DNA of 64,000 bases from Berkiella_A sp963976875 (GTDB lineage Bacteria > Pseudomonadota > Gammaproteobacteria > Berkiellales > Berkiellaceae), in the NCBI GenBank assembly GCA_963976875.1, contig CAXBML010000015.1:1-64000 (forward strand), given 5' to 3'. The notes under the pieces were generated by a model. That model searched no databases. It saw only the letters and a program-made list of their open reading frames with translations, and was not told the origin of the DNA. Below are positions 8,057 through 17,432 of this stretch, piece by piece. Numbering within the stretch: the stretch's first letter is position 1; every line of letters begins with the position of its first letter. Position numbers and translations under genes: made by a program.

Positions 8057-11000
8057 ATGTGGAATCTTAGCAATAAAGAATTAGAAAAAATTATTAATGT
8101 TTCAGATTCAGAACCTTATAATTTTAGAGCGCAATTTTTCTTCGGTAAAGGTATTGATGGACTATTAAGCGGACTACACCATTTTGATGAAGCCCATATG
8201 GCTAGTAAGGGCACATTAGTCACACTAACAAGAGCAGAAACTGGAAATAAACGAATACGGGTTTATCAAGGAGATGAGCCGTTTACTTTACAACCACGTG
8301 ATATGTTTGCAAGGGCTTTACAACATGCGGATGCCATGATTAGAATCGCCGAATTAGAAAACATAGATCTTAATGCAGAATTCATAAAAAACCAAATACA
8401 AACCTTTCTTCTAGAAGCGGATAAAGTCAATGAGAGCATCCAAGGCACAGCTTCGCCCAAAGACTTTGACCAAGCAAAAAAAGCTAGTTTAGTGTTTATT
8501 AGTGCGATGGCAAAAAATTTAGCCGATAAAAGATTCGCGCTTGTGACTACCCCACCAACGAATCCTAAAGAGCTTGCAGCATTTCAAAATAAATTATACC
8601 TGCAAGCCTTTGCCGATATTAAAAAGGGAACAGAATTATTCGGAATTTTGACGCCTTCCGAGGACATGGTTTGTACTGTCACAAAAAGACATGATATCAA
8701 TGGTCAGCCAGATGGCCACACCCTGCAAATCAGTGAAAAAATAACATTTAATAGTAGAACGCTAGATGCATTTGAAAAGAAAAAAGCATGGTATCAACAA
8801 GGCAAGGCAAAACATGGTGTTTGGTTTGAACAATATATGGAAAAGCATTTTTCCCAGTTCATTCAATCTTCTCCACCGTGTACGACTAGAGATACCCCAA
8901 ATGCCTCCAATGCTTGGTATGAATCGACTTATCAATATAATGACACTCAGCCTGAAGGCGAAAAAATAGTCCATTTAGAGCAAAAAGATAGAGCGGCTAT
9001 AAGTGCCCCCTTTAATATTAAAAACAAAGAAGCTCAAGTTCAGATGGCTGCAGAAAGTATGAAAGGATTATTTCCAAAAGACCGTCTAGAAGCATTTGCA
9101 AACAATTATATTGAACAATGGCAAGGTTTAATTGATCCTAATTCCACTGATCCGATTGTCATTCCTTTAATGCACCAGACTTTACTTGCCCCTGGGATTC
9201 CGGGCTTGCAGTCTGCTGATGTCGCCATGCTCGGCGTTAAAGAAAAGTCGAACAAACAACTTGCAGAGTATCTTAGTCAGCAAAATATAAGCATAAATGG
9301 ACGTCCCGTTCAATTTGAATTATTACAAACCAATAATTGTATCAATATGTGGCATCCAGCCATTATCCCTAATAGCTGCGATATTCATGATTCAAATAAG
9401 CTCTTCAAACACGCTACAAATTTAATTTCAAATCTTACCCGCCTAGATCTGACACAAAAAGATTCCGCAGATTTGCAACAGGTATTGAAATTTTTAAAAT
9501 CAAATAACAGCTCCTTATTGGGCCTTGAAAAATCACCAAATAAAAAACAGAAAAAGGCAATACAAAGCTTAAGTGACAAGCTATTTCATGGTGAGCTCAA
9601 AAATACAAAAGGGGAGCCCATCTTTTCATCAACAAAACAAAAAAATTTATCTCTTATGCTGCAGGCTTCTGTCAACCTAAAAAAACAAAATCATGAGGGC
9701 ACATTTCAGCGTGCTATGCGAAAATTTAAAAATGCCGCACGGATTAGAGGATTTTCATTTGCGGCTCCGATAATAGGGTTGTTAGCAGCGCCTGTACATG
9801 TCGCTATCTATGCATTTAAAGTCTCTAGAAGGTTAAGAACCTATTTTAAAGATGGTGCGCCCCCCTTATTATCTGAAGTGCTAATGCCATCCAGGAACCA
9901 ACAGTCCTTTAAATCAGCCTATGAAAGTATTTTGGCATATCAAATGGGTGGCAGAGTTTTTGGTGGGTGCAAGAGTGCTTTTGATAGAGAAGGCGAGGCA
10001 AACGTGAATAAGACCGCCATGGTTGATAGATTCTTAAGAACAGGGAAATTAATTGGCAGTCAAGCATCTTATAAGGAGCATTATGATTATATTAACTCGG
10101 ATGTTAAACGTGTCGAAGAGTCAGGTCATCAAAACCGAATCGCTGCGCATGTAGATAGAATCGGTGCTCGAAAAATGTGGGAAACAAGAACGCATGCCTG
10201 GGTGAGCTCTGATTCAGACCATGTTAAAATTACGAAAGGGAATTGTGCTAAATTCAGGAAAATCAAAAAACCCGTAACCGGTGATGCTGAGCAAAAGATG
10301 AAACAACAGTATTTCAATAATATCACTGTTGCAGCGCAACTGTCATCTAGCCTAAGCGAAACAGGATCATTAGGCTCTGGAGCGGAGCGTCGTACAGTGC
10401 TAGCGGCTCATAAACCGCCACAGTCTCATACTTTGAGCGAAAAAAAGCCTTTAGTTAGGGATGTGGAGCACAGCTCCAAGTTAGCAGCACATAGATCCCC
10501 TTCTAGTCAAGGTTCAAGCTTGCTTCCCAAGAAAAGGGCTCTAACATCTCAATTTGGAAGTTATAATCAGCATCAAGATTCATATGACATTATTGGCAAG
10601 CAAAGTCACGCAACGATCGCCCAACTACAAAAATATTTGGAAAATGAACAGAACATAAGCAAACATAATATATCCAAGATTAATGAAACCTCTATCGAAA
10701 ATAATCCTGCATTAGAAATCACCTTTAATAAAGGGGCTTCTAAAAACCCTGTTCCAGTCTATGCACAAGAATATTTTGAGTCTGACTCTGTTAATGACCC
10801 AAAACCCAGTGTTCAGTATTTTACGAAACAAACCAAAGACTCAGCAAGTTATGAGCATACTGTTCGAAATGCATGCAAACTGGCTATTGAGTTGGCGACT
10901 GAAGGGACTGAGTTCAATTTTGCTAAAACGCCAGCTGATAAAAAGCTTATGGTACTAGAAATTATGCAGGAATCTATCTTAAATGCCATTCAGCAGGGAA

Positions 11001-11083
11001 GGTTTACTGAAGAAACTTGTCCTAAAATAGTTGGAATTCCAAAAAGCAAAGAAAGTAGTCGACCTAAATCGGATCGCAGCTGA
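8057..11083 (+). CDS. SopB/SidF-like phosphoinositide phosphatase homologue, candidate effector (paralogue 1)
   Basis: Large protein of 1008 residues, similar along its length to the protein at 18294. The Cys-x5-Arg P-loop typical of SopB/IpgD, SidF/SidP and INPP4 phosphatases is CKSAFDR with Cys638 and Arg644, but it lacks the usual lysine/threonine of CKSGKDRT, so activity is uncertain. Residues ~370-440 correspond to the region holding the NxGVN motif of SopB-like enzymes; here it is degenerate (NNCINMW). A short hydrophobic stretch lies near ~570-590. Residues ~770-850 are low complexity, and the last ~120 residues form a module shared with the paralogue. There is no signal peptide. The GGTATG context upstream is weak, but the ATG fits the paralogue. 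Delivery into a host is inference. Confidence 0.6.
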   Translation: MWNLSNKELEKIINVSDSEPYNFRAQFFFGKGIDGLLSGLHHFDEAHMASKGTLVTLTRAETGNKRIRVYQGDEPFTLQPRDMFARALQHADAMIRIAELENIDLNAEFIKNQIQTFLLEADKVNESIQGTASPKDFDQAKKASLVFISAMAKNLADKRFALVTTPPTNPKELAAFQNKLYLQAFADIKKGTELFGILTPSEDMVCTVTKRHDINGQPDGHTLQISEKITFNSRTLDAFEKKKAWYQQGKAKHGVWFEQYMEKHFSQFIQSSPPCTTRDTPNASNAWYESTYQYNDTQPEGEKIVHLEQKDRAAISAPFNIKNKEAQVQMAAESMKGLFPKDRLEAFANNYIEQWQGLIDPNSTDPIVIPLMHQTLLAPGIPGLQSADVAMLGVKEKSNKQLAEYLSQQNISINGRPVQFELLQTNNCINMWHPAIIPNSCDIHDSNKLFKHATNLISNLTRLDLTQKDSADLQQVLKFLKSNNSSLLGLEKSPNKKQKKAIQSLSDKLFHGELKNTKGEPIFSSTKQKNLSLMLQASVNLKKQNHEGTFQRAMRKFKNAARIRGFSFAAPIIGLLAAPVHVAIYAFKVSRRLRTYFKDGAPPLLSEVLMPSRNQQSFKSAYESILAYQMGGRVFGGCKSAFDREGEANVNKTAMVDRFLRTGKLIGSQASYKEHYDYINSDVKRVEESGHQNRIAAHVDRIGARKMWETRTHAWVSSDSDHVKITKGNCAKFRKIKKPVTGDAEQKMKQQYFNNITVAAQLSSSLSETGSLGSGAERRTVLAAHKPPQSHTLSEKKPLVRDVEHSSKLAAHRSPSSQGSSLLPKKRALTSQFGSYNQHQDSYDIIGKQSHATIAQLQKYLENEQNISKHNISKINETSIENNPALEITFNKGASKNPVPVYAQEYFESDSVNDPKPSVQYFTKQTKDSASYEHTVRNACKLAIELATEGTEFNFAKTPADKKLMVLEIMQESILNAIQQGRFTEETCPKIVGIPKSKESSRPKSDRS

Positions 11084-11157
11084 AAGTGACTGCCCTTATA
11101 GCATTAAAATAGGTTCTACCCTATCGTCATAGCTTAAAATAAGAGTATATAAATACA

Positions 11158-11194
11158 TGTAAAACTTCAGACCGAATCTGAAATTTTACATTTT
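11158..11194. terminator. Hairpin terminator candidate between convergent genes
   Basis: TGTAAAACTTCAGA and TCTGAAATTTTACA (11158-11190) form a 14-base stem with one mismatch and a five-base loop (CCGAA), followed by TTTT. It lies between the large plus-strand gene ending at 11083 and rluB ending at 11318, and could serve either direction. Confidence 0.55.
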
Positions 11195-11317
11195 AGGTTA
11201 AAAATCACCTATTATGATTTTCAAAGCTATAGTGATGACAAGAGATGATTAGCCGTTTCTGACATGGTAAACCTCGTTGATTGACAAGCTATCCATACCA
11301 AAACAGCATCTTCCCCC

Positions 11318-12319
11318 CTAACCCCCAAAATAGGATTTACGTCTTGATTGCTTTCGTCCCTGGGTTTTAATATCTTTGGCGCGCTCTTGAGATTCTACTT
11401 TACGCATGCCGCCTTGGCTTAATTTTTTTGTTTTACTAGATACTTTTGATTTATATTTTCTGTTATCAATTTTGGGTGTATTTTCTTTTTTATCCGCTTT
11501 ATCTTCTTTGGATGACGCACTTTCATACGAAGCAGGGAATAACTTTAGTTTTGCAACTTTACCCAATTCCATGATTTGCTTTTTATTCAGTACTTCAACC
11601 GCACCTGGTTTTAAATTCGGCATTAAAGCAATAGGGCCATAGTGTGTTCTGATCAAACGAGATACTTTGGCACCCTGGCTCTCAATTAATCTACGCACTT
11701 CGCGGTTTTTACCCTCTTTCAGAGTTAACTCATACCACATATTTTTCATTTTATCTTTATCTTGACTTAAATAAAGTGGCTGAATGCTGTCTACTTTTAG
11801 AAGCTCATCTTCACAACGTACGCCTTTAATCATATTTTGCAATGCGGTTTCTGACAGCTTGCCAAACACGCGCACACGATAGCTACGAGACACTTCATAA
11901 CTAGGGTGCATTAAGCGATGCGCCAAATCACCATTATTTGTGAATAATAATAATCCACTGGTACTAACATCCAATCGACCCACACTAATCCAACGGCCAT
12001 TAACTTTAGGCAAGGATTGATAGACCGTTCTTAAATCTGTTTCTCCCCGCGTACAAATTTCACCCTCAGGTTTATGATATGCAATAACTTCAAGCATTTG
12101 TTTAGACTCTGCGGTATCAACCAGCTTTCCGCGCACAACAATTTTATCTTTATCACTGACACGTTGTCCCAGATGCGCCGCCTGACCATTTACTTGGATT
12201 TGCTCCGCCATAATCCAACGCTCTATTTCTCGTCTGGAACCCATACCCAGCTGAGCCAGATATGCATGGATTTTAGGCTGAGGATTCTTGATTATTTTGT
12301 TCATCTTCTGCATTGTCAT
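11318..12319 (-). CDS. rluB: 23S rRNA pseudouridine synthase RluB
   Basis: Pseudouridine synthase of the RsuA/RluB family, expected to modify U2605 of 23S rRNA. The N-terminal S4-like RNA-binding domain is at ~10-70 (LAQLGMGSRREIERWI), and the catalytic motif GRLDVSTSGLLLFTNNGDLAH at ~115-135 carries the essential Asp. The C-terminal ~70 residues are a basic Lys/Arg/Ser-rich tail, common in RluB. Several ATGs (12319, 12313, 12304) could start it; all overlap the end of scpB by about 30-50 bases, so translation is probably coupled. It is the last gene of the yciO-trpS-scpA-scpB-rluB run. Confidence 0.92.
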   Translation of the reverse strand: MTMQKMNKIIKNPQPKIHAYLAQLGMGSRREIERWIMAEQIQVNGQAAHLGQRVSDKDKIVVRGKLVDTAESKQMLEVIAYHKPEGEICTRGETDLRTVYQSLPKVNGRWISVGRLDVSTSGLLLFTNNGDLAHRLMHPSYEVSRSYRVRVFGKLSETALQNMIKGVRCEDELLKVDSIQPLYLSQDKDKMKNMWYELTLKEGKNREVRRLIESQGAKVSRLIRTHYGPIALMPNLKPGAVEVLNKKQIMELGKVAKLKLFPASYESASSKEDKADKKENTPKIDNRKYKSKVSSKTKKLSQGGMRKVESQERAKDIKTQGRKQSRRKSYFGG

Positions 12320-13679
12320 CTTTATTTACTACTTCATCAGTTTTATTTGTGGGGTTGGTTAATATGATTTCAGAGAAATCATCTAAACTGCTAAAAGAAT
12401 CCGTTTCTATGGTCTCATCCAGAGTTTTGAGCTCGTCTTGCAGTTCATTAGGGTTGTCGCTTGGCTCAGCAGATTTTCTTAAAGCTGCCAGAGCACTCCG
12501 TATATCACTATTTTTCTCAGTGGTTAGATCTTTAGAATTTTCAGTGACTTCCATTTCTGCTTCCGCTTCTACTTCAGCATCCAACTCTACATCAATATCT
12601 ATATCTGTCCCTACTTCTGTTTCCGCTTCTGCATCAACTTCTATAGAGCCCTCTACTTCAGCCTCGGCTGCCATCTCTGTTTCAGCACCGATATCTACTT
12701 CTGTATTGATTTCTATTTCTGAGTCTAGTTCCGGCTCTGGATCTGGTTCTATTGCATCAACTTCAAGCTGTGTTGACTCTATATTATCACCTTCCAAAGA
12801 CTCTACTTCTACATTATTATCATCTAATATGGCTGATTTTTTTTCGTTGTCTGCTTCGTTGTCTGCTTCGTTGCCTGCTTCGTTGTCTTGGTTTTTACCT
12901 ATATCAGCCTCAGTCGCTAAGGTCTCTTCAGCATTAGGCATCAAAGCTTTTAACTCCGATAGTGGTGGTAATTCCTCTAGTTTACTCAACCCCATATCAT
13001 CCAGAAAAATTTTGGTTGTCGCAAAAAGCGCGGGTTTACCTGGAACATCTTTGTGTCCCACCACTCTAATCCATTCATGCTCTAATAAAGTTCTCACCAT
13101 ATGCGAACTCACAACAACACCACGAATGGCTTCAATTTCACCCCGTGTAATAGGCTGCCTATAGGCAACCAGGGCTAATGTCTCTAGCAAAGCACGAGAA
13201 AGCCGAGTTGGCTTTTCTTCTAGCGTTTTTACAATCGTTGGAGCGCAATCTAACGCAACCTGAAAACGCCAACCAGTCGCCACTTCCGCTAGATGCACCC
13301 CTCTATTTTCGTAATGTGATTGTAAAATCACCAAACAAGAACGCACTTCGCCTATTGGCGGCTTAAGAGCGTCTAATTGTTTGACAATTTTCTCTGCAGA
13401 AATCGGAACAGCAGAAGAAAAGACTAAAGCTTCTACTTGATTAATCAAGCTAGCGCTCTTAGAATTTGGTTCGCACTCAGAGTCAATAAAATCTTCATCT
13501 TCTATCTCTTCTATCTCTTCTATCTCTTCACCTTCTATTGCGCCTGTTTCTGCAGCCGCGTCTACCTCAGAGACGACATCCTCTATGCCAATATCTTCAT
13601 TTTCATCATCACTTATTGCGCTATTTAGTGTTTCGTTTGTTTCTTCGTTTTTGTCTTCAAATATCATCTGTTGACTCAT
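12273..13679 (-). CDS. scpB: Segregation and condensation protein B with long acidic extensions
   Basis: ScpB partners ScpA and SMC in the bacterial condensin that compacts and segregates chromosomes. The conserved double winged-helix core is at ~75-245, with segments such as LINQVEALVFSS and LALVAYRQPITRGEIE. Typical ScpB proteins have about 180-250 residues; this one has 468. The extra length is an acidic N-terminal segment (~1-70, with repeated EEI) and an acidic tail (~250-468, built from Glu/Asp/Ala/Val-rich units and an NEAD repeat). The extensions are encoded by in-frame tandem repeats at 13501-13527 and 12843-12890. It overlaps scpA by 23 bases and rluB by 47. Confidence 0.9.
   Translation of the reverse strand: MSQQMIFEDKNEETNETLNSAISDDENEDIGIEDVVSEVDAAAETGAIEGEEIEEIEEIEDEDFIDSECEPNSKSASLINQVEALVFSSAVPISAEKIVKQLDALKPPIGEVRSCLVILQSHYENRGVHLAEVATGWRFQVALDCAPTIVKTLEEKPTRLSRALLETLALVAYRQPITRGEIEAIRGVVVSSHMVRTLLEHEWIRVVGHKDVPGKPALFATTKIFLDDMGLSKLEELPPLSELKALMPNAEETLATEADIGKNQDNEAGNEADNEADNEKKSAILDDNNVEVESLEGDNIESTQLEVDAIEPDPEPELDSEIEINTEVDIGAETEMAAEAEVEGSIEVDAEAETEVGTDIDIDVELDAEVEAEAEMEVTENSKDLTTEKNSDIRSALAALRKSAEPSDNPNELQDELKTLDETIETDSFSSLDDFSEIILTNPTNKTDEVVNKDDNAEDEQNNQESSA
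12843..12890. repeat. Four tandem 12-base repeats inside scpB
   Basis: Unit TTCGTTGTCTGC, four copies with small changes, encoding Asn-Glu-Ala-Asp/Gly units on the minus strand. The unit length is a multiple of three, so copy-number change would lengthen or shorten the acidic tail without a frameshift. Confidence 0.8.
13501..13527. repeat. Three perfect tandem 9-base repeats inside scpB
   Basis: Unit TCTATCTCT, three perfect copies plus partial copies, encoding Glu-Glu-Ile repeats on the minus strand in the N-terminal acidic extension. Slippage would keep the frame. Confidence 0.8.
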
Positions 13680-14475
13680 CGTTTGTGTTTTTAACGGCTT
13701 TTAGGTGAATCTGACCAAATACATCAGTTTGAATCATATCAATTAACCCGGCTTTCAATAACTCTAATGTGGCTAAAAAACAGACCACTACGCCCATGCG
13801 CCCTTCTGCTAAATCAAAGCAACAAATAAAAGGAATGGATTCCACTGCATTCAATTTATCAAGCAACAAGCTCATTTTCTCTCGGACGGATAGAACTTCT
13901 TTCTCAATCTCATAATTTGAAATCATATCGGAGCGTTGTAATACCTCAACAAACACCCCAACCAAAGCTTGTAAATCAAATTTAGGTTTTAAGTGCACAA
14001 CCTCCATTTCTGGTGGTGCGACTTTTACCGCAAAAATATCCCTATGAGCTCTAGGCAACTGATCAATCGCGACAGCTGCTTTTTTAAAACGCTCATACTC
14101 TTGCAGCTGACGTATCAATTTGGCTCTTGGATCTTCTTCCTCTTCCTCATCTTCTGATGGTGGTGTCGGCAAAAGCATTCTGGACTTGATCTCAGCTAAG
14201 GTAGCTGCCATCACAAGATACTCGGCCACTAACTCTAACTTTAATTCTTTCATGAGATAGATATATTCCATATATTGCTTAGTGATCTCAGCAACAGGAA
14301 TATTCAAAATATCGAGGTTATGTTTACGGATCAGGTATAACAACAAATCCAAAGGCCCTTCAAATGCCTCTAAAATAACCTCAAGCGCATCTGGTGGAAT
14401 ATAGAGATCTTGTGGCAGCTCAGTCAAATTCTGCCCTTTAAATACCGCCAAATACTTTTCTTGTTCACCTATCAC
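13657..14475 (-). CDS. scpA: Segregation and condensation protein A
   Basis: Kleisin subunit of the SMC-ScpAB complex, 272 residues, the usual size. The N-terminal SMC-binding region carries the family signature FEGPLDLLLYLIRKH (~38-52) and AEYLVMAATLAEIKSRMLLP (~85-105). A short acidic stretch (EDEEEEEDP) follows, then the linker and a C-terminal winged helix (~200-260). It overlaps trpS by 11 bases upstream and scpB by 23 downstream, as in a single operon. Confidence 0.95.
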   Translation of the reverse strand: MIGEQEKYLAVFKGQNLTELPQDLYIPPDALEVILEAFEGPLDLLLYLIRKHNLDILNIPVAEITKQYMEYIYLMKELKLELVAEYLVMAATLAEIKSRMLLPTPPSEDEEEEEDPRAKLIRQLQEYERFKKAAVAIDQLPRAHRDIFAVKVAPPEMEVVHLKPKFDLQALVGVFVEVLQRSDMISNYEIEKEVLSVREKMSLLLDKLNAVESIPFICCFDLAEGRMGVVVCFLATLELLKAGLIDMIQTDVFGQIHLKAVKNTNDESTDDI

Positions 14476-15700
14476 GATGTGGTAGCCCCATCACGTCTCT
14501 GATTTCTTCCATGGTTTCTTTTGCTATATCTCTTGCAGCGTCACAACCTTCTCGTATGATTTCTTTCACCAATTTGGGATTATCAATGTATTGCTGGGCA
14601 CGCTCTTTAATCGGTCCCTGCTCTTCCAAGATGCCATTAATTAATGTTTTTTTGCAATCTATGCAACCTATGCCTGCTGAAGTACAGCCCGCCCGTACCC
14701 AACCTTGAAGCTCTTCATTAGAATACACTTCATGGAATGCCCAAACAGGACATTTTTCTGGTGTCCCCGGATCCGTTCGCCTGACACGAGCAGGATCTGT
14801 TGGCATTACTTTTATTTTCTGTGTAACACTTTCCTCATCTTCTCTTATGGCAATAGTGTTATTATAAGATTTAGACATTTTCTGCCCATCTAAACCTGGG
14901 AATTTAGAATGCTTGGTCAAAAGTGCTTGCGGCTCAGGTAATATGACCCGACCCGAGCCTTCTAAAAACCCATATAAACGTTCTTGATCACCCAAGGCCA
15001 AATTGTTTTGTGCCATTAATAAAGCTCGCCCATGCTCAAGTGCCTGCTCATCACCTAATTGTTGGTATTTCTTTTTAGCGTCTAAATAGAGTTTTTTATT
15101 TTTCCCCCCCATTTTCGCTAACGCTGCGGCCACTTTTTCTTCATAGCCCCGCTCTTTACCATAAATATGATTAAATCGACGCGCAATTTCTCTAGTCAAT
15201 TCTAAATGGGAAACCTGATCCTCTCCCACAGGTACATAACCTGCTTTGTAAACTAATACATCTGCACTTTGTAATAACGGGTAACCTAAAAATCCATATG
15301 TGGCTAAATCACGTTCTTTGAGTTTCTCTTGTTGATCTTTATAGGTTGGCACGCGTTCCAACCAACCCAAAGGCGTCACCATCGATAATAAAAGATGCAA
15401 CTCTGCATGCTCAGGGATTCTGGACTGGATAAATAAATTACAAGATCCAGGATTGAGACCACAAGCTAACCAATCAATTAACATATCCCATACATGTTGC
15501 TCAATATCTTCTGGCTCATCATAATGCGTGGTCAGAGCATGCCAGTCTGCCACAAAGAAATAACATTCATGTTCATGTTGCAACTTGATCCAATTTTTCA
15601 ACACCCCATGATAATGCCCCAGATGCAACGCACCTGTTGATCTCATACCAGAGACGACTCTACGAAAAACTTTTACATCGTTCGAAGGACTACTATCCAC
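14465..15700 (-). CDS. trpS: Tryptophanyl-tRNA synthetase
   Basis: Class I aminoacyl-tRNA synthetase charging tRNA-Trp. The HIGH-type motif is GALHLGHY (residues ~24-31) and the KMSKS loop is intact (GQKMSKSYNNT at ~270). At 411 residues it is longer than the ~335-residue E. coli enzyme; the extra part includes a lysine-rich insert before residue ~235, as in the longer proteobacterial TrpS subgroup. It lies 29 bases after yciO and overlaps scpA, so it belongs to the same transcription unit. Confidence 0.95.
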   Translation of the reverse strand: MDSSPSNDVKVFRRVVSGMRSTGALHLGHYHGVLKNWIKLQHEHECYFFVADWHALTTHYDEPEDIEQHVWDMLIDWLACGLNPGSCNLFIQSRIPEHAELHLLLSMVTPLGWLERVPTYKDQQEKLKERDLATYGFLGYPLLQSADVLVYKAGYVPVGEDQVSHLELTREIARRFNHIYGKERGYEEKVAAALAKMGGKNKKLYLDAKKKYQQLGDEQALEHGRALLMAQNNLALGDQERLYGFLEGSGRVILPEPQALLTKHSKFPGLDGQKMSKSYNNTIAIREDEESVTQKIKVMPTDPARVRRTDPGTPEKCPVWAFHEVYSNEELQGWVRAGCTSAGIGCIDCKKTLINGILEEQGPIKERAQQYIDNPKLVKEIIREGCDAARDIAKETMEEIRDVMGLPHRDR

Positions 15701-15729
15701 TATAATTCCTTAAGTTTTACATCTAATTA

Positions 15730-16338
15730 TTAAACTTGACCTATACCTTGCCTAATTAAGGCTGGCTCATCTTGGGTAAAATCCAAGATAGTCGTCATCT
15801 CATTGCCTCGCGTCCCACCATCTAAAACATATTTTATACGGCGTAGTATATCTTTTTCAATTTCATGTGGATCCGTAATCGGCTGATCATTGCCCTCCAG
15901 CCACAAGGTTGCACTCAATATTGGCTCCCCTAAACTCTTTGTTAATGCCAAAGGAATACCGCTATCTGGAATCCGAATACCCACAACTTTACGCTTTACA
16001 CCAAGCGCCAACCTCGGCACTATTTTTGTTGCCTTAAGAATAAAAGTATAAGGCCCAGGAGCATTGCTTTTTATAAAGCTAAATGCCTTATTATTGATCA
16101 CTGCATACTCTGATGCTTGTGAAATATTATGACATATTAGCGTTAGAGGGTGCTTATCTGTTAAGCCACGTAACTTTCGAATAGTATTCACTGCAGCTGA
16201 ACTACTAAGAGCACAGCCAAAAGCATAAGTTGAGTCAGTAGGATAAACTATTAAATCACCTTGTCTTAATGCTTCCGTTGCTTGATTAATTAATCTAAGC
16301 TGCGGATTATCCGAGTGCATGTTAAAATATACTGTCAT
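15730..16338 (-). CDS. yciO: YciO, Sua5/YrdC-fold protein
   Basis: Protein of 202 residues of the Sua5/YciO/YrdC family, whose members bind ATP, bicarbonate and threonine to make threonylcarbamoyl-AMP for tRNA t6A37. The N-terminal HSDNPQLRLINQATEAL and IVYPTDSTYAFGC segments match YciO. The start at 16338 aligns with E. coli YciO. Whether YciO itself makes t6A is less certain than for TsaC. It is the first gene of the minus-strand yciO-trpS-scpAB-rluB run and is divergent from yciB 82 bases away. Confidence 0.9.
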   Translation of the reverse strand: MTVYFNMHSDNPQLRLINQATEALRQGDLIVYPTDSTYAFGCALSSSAAVNTIRKLRGLTDKHPLTLICHNISQASEYAVINNKAFSFIKSNAPGPYTFILKATKIVPRLALGVKRKVVGIRIPDSGIPLALTKSLGEPILSATLWLEGNDQPITDPHEIEKDILRRIKYVLDGGTRGNEMTTILDFTQDEPALIRQGIGQV

Positions 16339-16420
16339 ATAGTACTCAAACTTTTAAAATCAATCAATTTAAGTTTTATGCCTAAATTGTGTAGGTGCTC
16401 TTAAGAACTCTGAGGATAGC

Positions 16421-16972
16421 ATGAAATTATTTTTCGATACCTTACCAATTATCTTATTTTTCGTTGCGTACAAAGCATATGACATCTATGTTGCCACGAT
16501 TACTGCCATTGTTGCGATTGCGGCCCAAATAGCCTTCATGCTTTTACGTGGGAAACGTCCTGAGACAACACAATGGGCGACTTTGGGTATTATTGTCGTA
16601 TTAGGGGGCGCTACACTCTATTTGCACGATGAAATGTTTATTAAGTGGAAACCAACCGCCGTATATTGGTTATTTGCCCTGGCTTTCCTTGGTAGCCGAT
16701 ATATTGGACAAAAAACCCTAGTAGAAAGAATGTTAGGCAAAAATCTTAGCCTTCCAACCAAAATATGGAGCAACTTAAACTTTGGTTGGGTGGCTTTCTT
16801 TATTGTGATGGGTTTCTTAAATCTTTATGTGGTTTATAACTTTGATACAGATACCTGGGTCAACTTTAAATTATTTGGTATCTTAGGTATTACCTTTGTA
16901 TTCATACTTATTCAAGCCGCTCTATTAGCCAAATTTATTCCCAAAAATCATGAAGAAAACAATTCGAATTAA
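16421..16972 (+). CDS. yciB: Inner membrane septation protein A (YciB)
   Basis: Polytopic membrane protein of 183 residues with about five or six hydrophobic segments (starting LPIILFFVAYKAYDIYVAT) and the family landmark RYIGQKTLVERMLGKNLSLP at ~95-115. YciB proteins interact with the cell-elongation and division machinery in the inner membrane. GAGG lies a few bases before the ATG. It is followed 29 bases later by the bolA-like gene, the usual gammaproteobacterial neighbour. Confidence 0.92.
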   Translation: MKLFFDTLPIILFFVAYKAYDIYVATITAIVAIAAQIAFMLLRGKRPETTQWATLGIIVVLGGATLYLHDEMFIKWKPTAVYWLFALAFLGSRYIGQKTLVERMLGKNLSLPTKIWSNLNFGWVAFFIVMGFLNLYVVYNFDTDTWVNFKLFGILGITFVFILIQAALLAKFIPKNHEENNSN

Positions 16973-17001
16973 TCCCTAAACACCTTCCCGGAGAAATAGT
17001 C

Positions 17002-17280
17002 ATGAGCAGTGAAGTAGTAGACAGAGCAACCATTATTGAAAATAAACTATCAGAAGCCCTGAATCCAACCAGTATCGAGGTCATAGACGATAGTGCACAT
17101 CACGTGGGCCATGCAGGTGCCCAGCAAGGTGCGGGGCATTATACTGTGATAATTGAGTCAGAACAGTTTGTAGGCTTAAGTACACTTAAGAAACATCAGT
17201 TAGTATACAAAGCACTAGGCAATATGATTCCAGATGAAATTCATGCATTACAAATTAGAGCGAATGCCCCTGGAAAGTAA
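17002..17280 (+). CDS. bolA: BolA family protein
   Basis: Protein of 92 residues, the family's length, with the class II KH-like BolA fold. Landmarks are the N-terminal IENKLSEALNPTSIEVID, the His-containing segment HHVGH that can supply Fe-S ligands with a monothiol glutaredoxin, and LSTLKKHQLVYKALG. BolA proteins act in Fe-S trafficking and stress-linked morphology control. GGAG lies eight bases before the ATG. Likely co-transcribed with yciB. The exact subtype (BolA versus IbaG) is not settled by eye. Confidence 0.9.
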   Translation: MSSEVVDRATIIENKLSEALNPTSIEVIDDSAHHVGHAGAQQGAGHYTVIIESEQFVGLSTLKKHQLVYKALGNMIPDEIHALQIRANAPGK

Positions 17281-17292
17281 TACTTTTGCTCC

Positions 17293-17320
17293 TTGCCTCT
17301 CTCAATTCTGGGAGAGGCAA
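17293..17320. terminator. Hairpin after bolA
   Basis: TTGCCTCTC (17293-17301) pairs with GAGAGGCAA (17312-17320), nine perfect pairs plus a G-T pair, directly after the bolA stop. There is no clear T-run on the plus strand, so it is a weak intrinsic terminator or an RNA 3-prime end stabiliser. Confidence 0.5.
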
Positions 17321-17432
17321 AATCTCGCATCGCCCATCAAAACAACAAATTCTAATACCTACCTTCTTTCCCCTTCTGCTATACTAAAATTCACAAAGTA
17401 ACCTTGATAATTTAAGAACATAACAAAAAATC

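Noticed and set aside
12843..12890. CRISPR-like repeats
   Set aside because: The 12-base units are directly adjacent with no spacers and encode part of ScpB.
12313..13164. Long plus-strand ORF rich in Ser/Thr/Ala opposite scpB
   Set aside because: It is the antisense shadow of the acidic, repetitive scpB tail. Its composition is explained by the repeat, and it has no ribosome binding site or recognisable motif.
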